Both the position numbers and the translations under genes were made by a program. Positions 25,134 to 32,962 of a stretch of DNA of 46,614 bases are shown here, piece by piece. Under the pieces are notes generated by a model. The model saw only the letters and a program-made list of their open reading frames with translations. It was not told where the DNA came from and searched no databases. Every line of letters starts with the position of its first letter. Position 1 is the first letter of the stretch. This DNA is from Lachnospiraceae bacterium (GTDB lineage Bacteria > Bacillota > Clostridia > Lachnospirales > Lachnospiraceae): the NCBI GenBank assembly GCA_017620155.1, contig JAFZQY010000047.1, positions 1-46,614 on the forward strand. Direction: 5' to 3'.

Positions 25134-26493
25134 GTAGTTCACCTGTTGTTCTGAGCGTCAGCATAAGGAGCATGCTGATATAAAACAGCGGCATGTTGTA
25201 GATCATATATCGCGTCTGGCAAAAGATGACAGACGCAACGATAGCAATGTTCAAAAGCGACGCGATGAGCGTCATGATCCCGAGGATTGATACGTCGTCA
25301 AAACGTGTCCTGATACATCTTACGATCAGAATCGCGATGTAAATCAGCCACATGAATAGGCCGGCTTTGTAAAGGATGCCTGAAGCTCTGGCCGTGGTGT
25401 TCGCAAGACCCTGAACGTAGTCCGCAATCCAGAGTTTGGCAATCCTGTCATACTCAAGAGGACGAACAGCATTTATGATCGTCGCTGTTATCTCGTCCGT
25501 AATACGCGCCTGGAGGACGGCGTTGTCACCACTCTTGGTCTGTGCATACCACTCGATCATCGCCCACATGTGATCGATCTGGATCATATCGTAGTGCTCT
25601 GCAAAATGATCACCGAGAGCAAAAAGTCCGGCCGGCGCATCATGCATCATGCTGCCTTCGGAATCGCATACATCATAAATCGCTTCAAACAACATGCGGA
25701 TCTCGGGATCCTCTATCGCCTCGGCGTATTCTCTTTCCGCGGTGTAGAAGACCACCGTGGCCATGAATCTGTTGTCGTTAAAGTGACGCACTGCTTCGCC
25801 GTTTACGCGCATGTGGTAGACGCTTTCAACGCCATGGTTGAGGAGCAGGACTGAAGCGGCAACAACAATCACCGGTAGTAAAAGACCTTTGAGGAGGCCG
25901 GGTTTCTGTCGTATAAATGATACGAAAATCCCGCATACCAGGAGGATCAGCGTCAGGTACATCTGCTTGCGCGTCGAAATCAGTATCAGTGAAATGAACG
26001 CGGATGCGATCAGCATGCTCTTTTTGCCTGAAAGAATGTAGTCGATCAGGTATCTGAAAAAGAGCAGGAAACCGGCTACACAGATTCCTTCGGAAAGGAT
26101 ACTGTTCGAGTACATTGAAGCGCGGCCTGCAGCAAAACGGCACAGTGCGGATACGCCCAGGCAGATCAATAACGAGAGGTATACCGCATAGGGTTTTAAG
26201 TTAAAAGTACGTCTTAAATACAACACGAGCGAGCATGTCGCTGCGGCTGCAAGAATGCTCTGCAGACATACGCAGATAAAGAGGTACCTCTCCTCACCGA
26301 ACACCGCGCGATGGAACGCCAGGAACATGGGATAAAAAGGTTCCCTGGACAGATCCATGTTGATATATGTCATCGTGTCCGCGCACATCACGACTCCGTC
26401 GAAGACTGCAAAGAAGCCGTAGAACGCAAACGCGATCATGATCACAAGCCATGCGTGGAGGCCTGTTTTTTTCCCGGTTTGATCAGCCATCAT
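25126..26493 (-). CDS. Polytopic membrane protein, GT-C-like
   Basis: A 455-residue protein with about ten helices. The first external loop reads CADTMTYINMDLSREPFYPMFL. An acidic residue (Asp near 38), then R-x-P-x-YP, is the pattern of GT39/GT83-like enzymes that use polyprenyl-phosphate sugars. A larger external loop lies around residues 225-345. It ends in a run with a CE4-type deacetylase, a YdjC deacetylase and a GtrB-like GT2. That set resembles the ArnC/ArnD/ArnT or FlmF2/NaxD/FlmK logic, in which this protein would be the final transferase. The start shares one base with the previous stop (TGATG). The function is inferred; the protein does not match a family I can name precisely. Confidence 0.68.
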   Translation of the reverse strand: MMADQTGKKTGLHAWLVIMIAFAFYGFFAVFDGVVMCADTMTYINMDLSREPFYPMFLAFHRAVFGEERYLFICVCLQSILAAAATCSLVLYLRRTFNLKPYAVYLSLLICLGVSALCRFAAGRASMYSNSILSEGICVAGFLLFFRYLIDYILSGKKSMLIASAFISLILISTRKQMYLTLILLVCGIFVSFIRQKPGLLKGLLLPVIVVAASVLLLNHGVESVYHMRVNGEAVRHFNDNRFMATVVFYTAEREYAEAIEDPEIRMLFEAIYDVCDSEGSMMHDAPAGLFALGDHFAEHYDMIQIDHMWAMIEWYAQTKSGDNAVLQARITDEITATIINAVRPLEYDRIAKLWIADYVQGLANTTARASGILYKAGLFMWLIYIAILIVRCIRTRFDDVSILGIMTLIASLLNIAIVASVIFCQTRYMIYNMPLFYISMLLMLTLRTTGELHE

Positions 26494-27254
26494 CAAAATG
26501 TTATCTGGGCATTCATGAACTCGTCCATGTATTCTTTAAAGTCCTTGCATTCGTCATCTATCGAAACGATCATTTCTTTGTATTTTTCACGGACGAGTGA
26601 AACATAGTTATCGTGATTGTCATACCCTTCTTTGCACCATCCAAAGGGGTGTGTCAGGATCTGAACCTTCCTGTGATTCAGGATGTTCTCGCGGGTAGGA
26701 TATCCGTATCTCCAGATGTGGTTTGCATCGGACATGTACTTTACGTCAAGCACTGTATCATCGGTCACGCCCTCTGCAAAAGTGAAGAAATCATCCTGAT
26801 ATGCATTGAGGACTCCGGGGTACTTAAAGTTAGCTGCAAGAGCCGCTGCCGGAGGTCTGTGGATGCTGAACTGATTGACCTCGAAGCCAAGCATGTATGA
26901 CATGATCTCAAGCTGCTTCGGGATCTGTTCGCGGATGACTTCCATGTCGGTCTCACCGTCAAGCGCAAAGTGAAGGCCGATCGTATGGCCGTTGTCGCGC
27001 ATCCTGTATATGCGGTCCCTCGTCGTGCGCGAGAAGGGGTTGTAGCTGTTGTTCGTAAACTGGAAAAACCAGGTGCTGCAAAAGTCCATCTCGGTCTCAA
27101 CGAGCGACATCTGATATGAACGCTCTACACTGTATTCAACGTCGTGACGCATGATCACGAACTCATCCGAACCGAGCGCTTCGGGATATTTCTTTGCGCG
27201 GCCACTGTCTTTAACCGCCTGTATGATCTCTCTGTAATCGTCGTATGAAAACAT
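26493..27254 (-). CDS. Polysaccharide deacetylase-like protein (CE4/NodB type)
   Basis: A 253-residue protein without a signal peptide or membrane helix, so it is probably cytoplasmic. It carries the metal-binding MRHDVEYS (His37, Asp38), GLHFALDG (His95) and IHRPP (His132), typical of NodB-like deacetylases of the RHDVD branch. It could remove an N- or O-acetyl group from a nucleotide- or lipid-linked sugar before export. The neighbours are a YdjC deacetylase and a polytopic transferase. A ribosome site GAGG lies eight bases upstream. Some relatives have no proven activity, so an alternative hydrolytic role is possible. Confidence 0.8.
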   Translation of the reverse strand: MFSYDDYREIIQAVKDSGRAKKYPEALGSDEFVIMRHDVEYSVERSYQMSLVETEMDFCSTWFFQFTNNSYNPFSRTTRDRIYRMRDNGHTIGLHFALDGETDMEVIREQIPKQLEIMSYMLGFEVNQFSIHRPPAAALAANFKYPGVLNAYQDDFFTFAEGVTDDTVLDVKYMSDANHIWRYGYPTRENILNHRKVQILTHPFGWCKEGYDNHDNYVSLVREKYKEMIVSIDDECKDFKEYMDEFMNAQITF

Positions 27255-27271
27255 TTCGGTTTCCTCTCTGG

Positions 27272-28294
27272 TTATATAGTCTTGCTAAATTCTTTCAGCC
27301 ATGCATGGAAAGTGCGTGCAGTTTCGGCTTCCATTGCCCTGTTTTTCGACAGGTAAAAATCGTCTGCGGATTCACGCGGTATCTCATCCGTCACTTCGCT
27401 TTCGAGCATGCTTCCGGGATGAATGTTAAGTTCAAGATCGTACCCCTTTTTCTCGCATACGCCAAGCATGTGAGGCATCACTCTGTCGATGCGATCCATG
27501 TCCATATGTCCGGTCATAACAAGGCCCCAAAGGTAAGCCGGTTTCTGCCCGTGATCTCTGATATATCTCTCGGCTTTCGGTGCGAGGAATGCTAGTATCC
27601 GGTTCTTGATCAGGCCGATTGGTTTTACCCCGCCTCGTCCAAATCCGAGATTTCTGATAAAAGGCCACAGCGGTTCGTGCGCCGTGCGGATGTGGTCGAA
27701 TTCCAGGTTGTTTTTGTCTAGAAGATAAGTGAGCGCTTTCCACACTATCGGGATCAGATGCGCGTGCTGGTGCGAATCGATCCTGTAAGTCTGGGGTTCG
27801 CATTTTATCCCCGATTCCGATGCTATGGTCTGTGCTTCATATATAAAATCAAAGCCCCTTCTAAGCTGGCATGCGATCTCGGTTTTTAACTGTTCCAGGA
27901 CTTCTTTGTACCGCATCCGGTTGCCGTTTAAGTCGCTAACGGGAAGGTGAAACGAAAGTAGGAACAGGCTTTTCCATGTCCAGGGAATCAAACCGTCACG
28001 GGCGTCTTTGTCCGGGGATGCACCTGCCAGCTTCTCGACCGGGTCAGGATCTGCTGTTCCTATTAGTCTCCCCTCTACAAGATCCAGGTGTACCGTGATG
28101 TACGGCAGGCGTTTCATCTCCGGAATTGCTTTCATGAACATGTCATGGTACTTCTCATGATCCTTCATGTTCGTGATCACGCTGACGCCGTCTAAGTGAC
28201 CCTTTTTTACCAGTTCGAGGATGTCCCGGCTCGTATTATATGATTCACCGTAGTCGTCCGACTGCAGGAATATGTTGGTTTCTCCGATCTTCAT
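27272..28294 (-). CDS. YdjC/ChbG-family deacetylase
   Basis: A 340-residue cytoplasmic protein. The family marks are SDDYGES (Asp13, Asp14), VHLDLVEG (His69), DSHQHAHLIP (Asp173, His175, His177, His179) and ELNIHPGS near the end. ChbG deacetylates chitobiose. NaxD of Francisella, in the same superfamily, deacetylates undecaprenyl-phosphate GalNAc. The gene follows the GtrB-like GT2 at 34 bases, so a lipid-linked amino sugar is a good candidate substrate. GAGG lies eight bases before the ATG. An insert of about 40 residues (80-120) is longer than in the shortest family members. Confidence 0.86.
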   Translation of the reverse strand: MKIGETNIFLQSDDYGESYNTSRDILELVKKGHLDGVSVITNMKDHEKYHDMFMKAIPEMKRLPYITVHLDLVEGRLIGTADPDPVEKLAGASPDKDARDGLIPWTWKSLFLLSFHLPVSDLNGNRMRYKEVLEQLKTEIACQLRRGFDFIYEAQTIASESGIKCEPQTYRIDSHQHAHLIPIVWKALTYLLDKNNLEFDHIRTAHEPLWPFIRNLGFGRGGVKPIGLIKNRILAFLAPKAERYIRDHGQKPAYLWGLVMTGHMDMDRIDRVMPHMLGVCEKKGYDLELNIHPGSMLESEVTDEIPRESADDFYLSKNRAMEAETARTFHAWLKEFSKTI

Positions 28295-28328
28295 TGATCC
28301 GACCTCGTGCGGCTCGTCGTGCTATTCA

Positions 28329-29309
28329 TCACTCGTCTTTCCTGCGACATTCGCGAAGGACTACCGAGTCAACTATGTATCTGGGACGATGCTTCGTCTC
28401 CATATAGGTCTTGCCAAGATACTCACCCATGACGCCTAAGCTTACCAGGATCACGCCGCCGAGAACGAGCGTCACGATGAGGGTCGTGGTATAGCCCTGA
28501 ACGGCGTTTCCGTTTGCCCAATCTATTATCGAGAAAATGACCATTACGATCGCCGCGATAACGGTGATAAATCCGATGACCCCGATCATGCGAAGAGGTC
28601 TGATACTCGAGGATGTAATGCCGTCTAAGGCGAGCGTCATCATCTTTCCGAATGTGTATTTGGACTTGCCTGCCTCACGCTCTTTTACATCGAAATATAC
28701 GATGTCGGAGGGCAGTCCCATGGAGGGGATCAGTCCGCGAAGGAACAGGCTGCTCTCCTCATATTCGGAGAGGGCGTCAAGCGCTTTTGCGGACATCAGG
28801 CGGTAGTCGGCGGAGTTTGCGAGCGCGCCGCTACCCAGCGCATGCATGAGTTTGTAATACAGAGTCGCGGTTGATTTTTTGAAAAATCCGTCGGTCTTTC
28901 TGTCGTTACGTACGCCGTAAACGACCTCGGCGCCGGCCATGTATGCATCAAGGAATTTCTCCAGGGCATCGATATCCTGCTGGAGATCGGCGTCGATCGT
29001 GACCACTGCGTCGGCGTAGAATCTCGCCTCCATCATACCCGCGAGGATCGCGCTCTGGTGGCCATAATTGCCTGCAAAAGAAAGCACTCCGTAGAAGGAA
29101 TCTTTCTTCGCCAGATCGTGCAGCATACGAAGCGTTGCATCCGTGCTTCCGTCGTTTACGAACAGAACCTTGCTATCATGCTCTATGCGGCCGGCATCCA
29201 TAAGGGCGTTCATTTTTTCCTTAAGGATGATGGCCGTTTTTTCTATGACTTCTTCCTCGTTATAACAGGGCACTACAAGGTATAAAGTCGGAATGTGTCG
29301 TTTGTTCAT
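28329..29309 (-). CDS. GT2 polyprenyl-phosphate glycosyltransferase, GtrB/ArnC-like
   Basis: A 326-residue protein with a GT-A domain (VVPCYNEEEV, FVNDGSTD, TIDADLQQD) and two C-terminal helices (about 233-257 and 270-292). It is the classic GtrB/ArnC/DPM1 design for charging undecaprenyl phosphate with a sugar. It shares one base with the upstream GT2 gene (TAATG). With the YdjC and CE4 genes downstream it could supply an N-acetyl sugar on lipid carrier that is then deacetylated. It is a second, different copy of the family present at 15389-16327. Confidence 0.9.
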   Translation of the reverse strand: MNKRHIPTLYLVVPCYNEEEVIEKTAIILKEKMNALMDAGRIEHDSKVLFVNDGSTDATLRMLHDLAKKDSFYGVLSFAGNYGHQSAILAGMMEARFYADAVVTIDADLQQDIDALEKFLDAYMAGAEVVYGVRNDRKTDGFFKKSTATLYYKLMHALGSGALANSADYRLMSAKALDALSEYEESSLFLRGLIPSMGLPSDIVYFDVKEREAGKSKYTFGKMMTLALDGITSSSIRPLRMIGVIGFITVIAAIVMVIFSIIDWANGNAVQGYTTTLIVTLVLGGVILVSLGVMGEYLGKTYMETKHRPRYIVDSVVLRECRRKDE

Positions 29310-30208
29310 TATGATTTCCTTATCCTGTGTTTGATATATGCTCCGAGCAGGATCATCCTGTTGAGCACTTCAACCATCCATAACAAGACCGCTCCGATCG
29401 GAGGGTAATACATTTTTCGCAAGTACCGTGCGGACTTATACTGGTCCTTTGTCAGCGAAAGCTTTTGCTTAAGCGTCATCGAATCATTGTCCGGCAAACG
29501 ATGATCGTGATAATAGTTTAAGTCTTCGGCGAGAAGCGTGATATAGCCTTTTTCCCTGCATCTGATCCCGACGGAGGTTTCCTCGAAATACAGGAACATG
29601 TTCTCGTCAAAAAAACCTATGTCGGACAGACAGCTTACTTTTGCCATAAAAAAGCATCCTGCCACACAGTCGACCTTCGACAGACCGGGAGAAATCTCCT
29701 CCCTGACTATAGGTTTCGAGTAGCGGTGAGTGTGCAGAAAATGATGATCTGCCAGCTCCGTGACTGTAGGTATGCTCCATGCGGACCATGCGAGGCTGCA
29801 TGCGCCGTCCCGTTCGACTATCCTAGCTCCGATGATACCATATTTTTCGTCCGAACGAAGGCACTTGGCCATTGCAGGAAGTATGACTGCATCAGGGAAA
29901 TAGACGTCGGGGTTTACTATCGCTATCAGCTTGGAATCATGTTTTTCCATCGCATATCTGATCCCGAAATTGTTGCCTGCCCCGTAACCTCCGTTCGATC
30001 CGGTCTGCAATACATCCACTTCGGAGTGTCCTTCATAGGCGTTCGAAAGTATTGGGAATGAATCATCGGAGGAACAGTTATCCACGATGACGACGCGACA
30101 ACCCAGTCCGAACGATAGTATCCGGTCAACACATCTGCGGGTGTCTTCACACGAATTATAGTTTAAAACAATGACGGCCAGCCTGTCTAAATCATTCATA
30201 TCATTCAT
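29309..30208 (-). CDS. GT2 glycosyltransferase, rhamnosyltransferase-like
   Basis: A 299-residue GT-A enzyme: VIVLNYNSCEDT, IVDNCSSDDS, SNGGYGAGNN and VNPDVYF (the DxD region) are in the order seen in WbbL/RfbF-like rhamnosyltransferases. EETSVGIRCREKG follows as the catalytic base region. A C-terminal hydrophobic and basic segment likely touches the membrane. ATG at 30208 has GGAG six bases upstream and overlaps the previous stop by eight bases, with the same junction (CATGAATGA) as at 25126-25133. Sugar specificity is uncertain; no dTDP-rhamnose genes are in the window. Confidence 0.85.
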   Translation of the reverse strand: MNDMNDLDRLAVIVLNYNSCEDTRRCVDRILSFGLGCRVVIVDNCSSDDSFPILSNAYEGHSEVDVLQTGSNGGYGAGNNFGIRYAMEKHDSKLIAIVNPDVYFPDAVILPAMAKCLRSDEKYGIIGARIVERDGACSLAWSAWSIPTVTELADHHFLHTHRYSKPIVREEISPGLSKVDCVAGCFFMAKVSCLSDIGFFDENMFLYFEETSVGIRCREKGYITLLAEDLNYYHDHRLPDNDSMTLKQKLSLTKDQYKSARYLRKMYYPPIGAVLLWMVEVLNRMILLGAYIKHRIRKS

Positions 30209-31322
30209 GCCATTCTCCGGATATCAGATCATCCAGATTCTTAACATATTTTTCTATTGAAAAGTCCTCTGCCCTTGAGTGCGCGGCTTTGGCGATAACG
30301 TCGCGCTCCCCGGATGTCATGCGGGATGCATATAGTAATGTTTCTGCCAACTGATCCGGGTTTCCTTTTTCAACCAGAAAGCCGTTCACTTTATCCGTGA
30401 TTATCTCCGGGATCGCACCGCTCTGAGCGCATATGCATATGAGCCCTTTAGACATGGCTTCTATGATAGCGATACCGAAGCCCTCCTCCCATCTCGGCAT
30501 GTGGATGAATACATCCGATGCAGAAAGAAGCTCCGGGACGTCGTCTCTGCTTCCCAGAAACTCCACTTTATCCTGAAGATCAAGTTCCCGTGAAAGGGTC
30601 TCAAGTTCCTCTCTGTAAGGCCCGTCTCCGACTATGTTGAAATGATACTTAAAGTCGTGCATTTTGCTTAAAGTCGTCAGCACATCCTGAACGCCTTTTT
30701 CCGGGATCAGACGTCCTACGAATATGAGGTTAAGCTTATCACCTGAAGGCGCGGAAGTTTCGTCGGGCGCGGACACTTCATCCTTCATCGGGAACCGGCT
30801 GAGATCCGTTCCGTTATATATGAGCCGGATCTTTTCTTTCGGGGTATCGAATACATCGAGCAGGCTCTGACGTACCGACTCAGAGATCGCGATCACGTCA
30901 TCGGCGCGAGACAGCGATGCCTTAAGCACGGCTTTTCTTAGCCAAAGTCTCTTCTTCTCGGAGCTTCTGAGCATATCGACCGCGTTGAGTTCCGCGTAGG
31001 CTATGGTCCTGATGTTCTTGATCGTCTTATGTGCATACATGAGGCAAAGATGCGACATCGGAGCCTCGTGCAGAGCCATCAGGACATCTGCTTTTTCCTC
31101 GCGTACGATCTTCATCACCTTATGGATCGTGGCGATGATATTGCGTCTGGATGCATGCAGATTGATGACCCTGATACCCAGCTTTTCCATCTGAGAATCC
31201 ACGTAGCCGTCACCCCAGAGGATCAGCACCAGATTATCATGCTTCGAATACAGGGCATAATCCCTGCATCTGGTCTCTATTCCGCCTATGTGGCCGGCGG
31301 TGAGCAAAGTGATAACTTTCAT
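30201..31322 (-). CDS. GT4 glycosyltransferase
   Basis: A 373-residue GT-B enzyme. It has LLTAGHIGGIETR near the start, FVGRLIPEKGVQDV in the second domain and WEEGFGIAIIEAMSKG with the E-x7-E motif. A short Ser/Pro/Asp-rich spacer (about residues 182-196) separates the two domains. The ATG at 31322 overlaps the upstream Wzy-like gene by four bases and is preferred to an in-frame codon 66 bases upstream. It probably acts in building the repeat unit that the Wzy-like protein polymerises. Confidence 0.87.
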   Translation of the reverse strand: MKVITLLTAGHIGGIETRCRDYALYSKHDNLVLILWGDGYVDSQMEKLGIRVINLHASRRNIIATIHKVMKIVREEKADVLMALHEAPMSHLCLMYAHKTIKNIRTIAYAELNAVDMLRSSEKKRLWLRKAVLKASLSRADDVIAISESVRQSLLDVFDTPKEKIRLIYNGTDLSRFPMKDEVSAPDETSAPSGDKLNLIFVGRLIPEKGVQDVLTTLSKMHDFKYHFNIVGDGPYREELETLSRELDLQDKVEFLGSRDDVPELLSASDVFIHMPRWEEGFGIAIIEAMSKGLICICAQSGAIPEIITDKVNGFLVEKGNPDQLAETLLYASRMTSGERDVIAKAAHSRAEDFSIEKYVKNLDDLISGEWHE

Positions 31323-32962
31323 ATTTTTTTCTTCTTGATCAAGGTCTGTATCGATGCACAGATAACGGCCGCAAGGACCGCAAACCACACTCCGATACTG
31401 ACGGTCTTCTTGTTGTACTCCGAGACGGCTGCATCCGTATCGTACTTGTACATCGGGGTGTTCTCGTCTGTATATCTGACTACCAGATCACCGCCGGATC
31501 TGATATCGTTTATCTCTGCCTGTGTAAGATACAACGGTTCAAGTCCCAGCGTATCGCCGGCCTCGTCTTCCTGAGTGTCCATGTAAAGTGCCTGAGGCTT
31601 GTCTGTAAGAGCGAGGAATGCGCCTGTTGCTATCACGCCCACAAGCACGCCTGCTGCTATAGCTGCGATGATGCCCTTCATGGTGCCGGGCATCGATTCA
31701 GAGTTGCTGACGGGATCGCCATTTTGTATTTCTTTTGTTACGTTATCCGCCCCATCTGCAGTGCTGTCTGATAGTATTTCAGCCACTATTTCGTACAGCG
31801 CCGCACCCATGAACACATAAGTGATGTTCTTGAAACCTGCGTTATACAGGAAGGGTTCCCATATACCCGCAAAAAGAACCGCCATGAGCACTGCCAGTTC
31901 CGACATATATCCGCGCTTAAGTGCATGTCTCACATAGAGGATCGTGATAACGCTAATGATCAAAAAGGCTACTATACCAAGTTGAAGCAGCAGATACAGA
32001 TGAGCCATGTCCAGGCCGTACGCCTTAAAGAGCGGATCGGGGTTATTCAACCTGATACCAAATAACGAGAGTGAATTATTGGACCAGAAATATCTTGCAA
32101 TAGACAATCTAGTGTTGAATACCGAGAGGTCTAATTTGTCGAAAAGACTACCCGGCAGGATGAACGGAAATGCTATTGCTATAAATGCTGCGAGCGGATA
32201 TGCAGCGAAGCATACTATCTTCTCAAAAATGCCCGGCGTACGCCTAAAGTAGAACCACAGGTTCACGCACAGATATACGAGTGAAACAAGTACACCAGTG
32301 CGGCTTCCTGAGTACATGAATACGTACAGGTTCAGTCCGACGAGAAGGAGCGATGTCAGGATGATGGTCAGGGTCTCACGGGTACGACCGGTGCCCGGCA
32401 CCTTTGCGTAATCATTGCGGCTTGAAGCGGTTACCGAATTGTTATAGTTCGTAACATAGAAGCCGACAAGCAGCGTGAGCAGCAGCACGTTCATATGCAG
32501 CGTATTCGGATGCGCATAGCCGAGCGAATGCCTGAACATCACGCCCATCGCGCCACGGTCCTGCGGATAAAACAGTTCGGGAAGCAATCCAAAGGCTCCC
32601 GTAAAAATCCTGAACGCTATGCAAAGACCCGCAGTGACCATGCCGCAGAGGATGACCTTTTTCTTCTCAACGCCCTTCATGCCAAGAAGAGTCATGAAGC
32701 AGATGAGAAGTCCTTTTTCACCGGTGTGAATGTATACGATTCCGGCGATAAAGAGCAGTCCCGAAGCGATTCCGTACTCGTGGATAGTATGCTTCGTCAC
32801 GATCATGTGCGCCACAAAAAGAATTATAGCCACCACATAGATCACCTTGAGCGCGGTCTGACCCTCATAGAGGCCGATCGCACGAGCGCCGATCATCAGG
32901 ACGAAATATATCAGATAGAGAATCTCGCCTATCTTTTGTCTGCTATCAGATCTTTCCATCAT
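31319..32962 (-). CDS. Wzy-like O-antigen/polysaccharide polymerase with C-terminal extension
   Basis: A 547-residue polytopic protein. It has about 11-12 helices over residues 12-395, and a motif SGSRTGVL near residue 218 that is common in O-antigen ligase/polymerase proteins. A long external loop with HSLGYAHPNT lies before it. After residue 395 it carries an unusual extension: a soluble acidic part, one helix (about 428-450), an external segment of about 70 residues and a final helix with a KKKK tail. Such an extension is not typical of Wzy proteins. It would join exported repeat units outside the membrane. It overlaps its upstream neighbour by 17 bases. The paired flippase is likely the gene at 13950-15305. 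Confidence 0.78.
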   Translation of the reverse strand: MMERSDSRQKIGEILYLIYFVLMIGARAIGLYEGQTALKVIYVVAIILFVAHMIVTKHTIHEYGIASGLLFIAGIVYIHTGEKGLLICFMTLLGMKGVEKKKVILCGMVTAGLCIAFRIFTGAFGLLPELFYPQDRGAMGVMFRHSLGYAHPNTLHMNVLLLTLLVGFYVTNYNNSVTASSRNDYAKVPGTGRTRETLTIILTSLLLVGLNLYVFMYSGSRTGVLVSLVYLCVNLWFYFRRTPGIFEKIVCFAAYPLAAFIAIAFPFILPGSLFDKLDLSVFNTRLSIARYFWSNNSLSLFGIRLNNPDPLFKAYGLDMAHLYLLLQLGIVAFLIISVITILYVRHALKRGYMSELAVLMAVLFAGIWEPFLYNAGFKNITYVFMGAALYEIVAEILSDSTADGADNVTKEIQNGDPVSNSESMPGTMKGIIAAIAAGVLVGVIATGAFLALTDKPQALYMDTQEDEAGDTLGLEPLYLTQAEINDIRSGGDLVVRYTDENTPMYKYDTDAAVSEYNKKTVSIGVWFAVLAAVICASIQTLIKKKKI

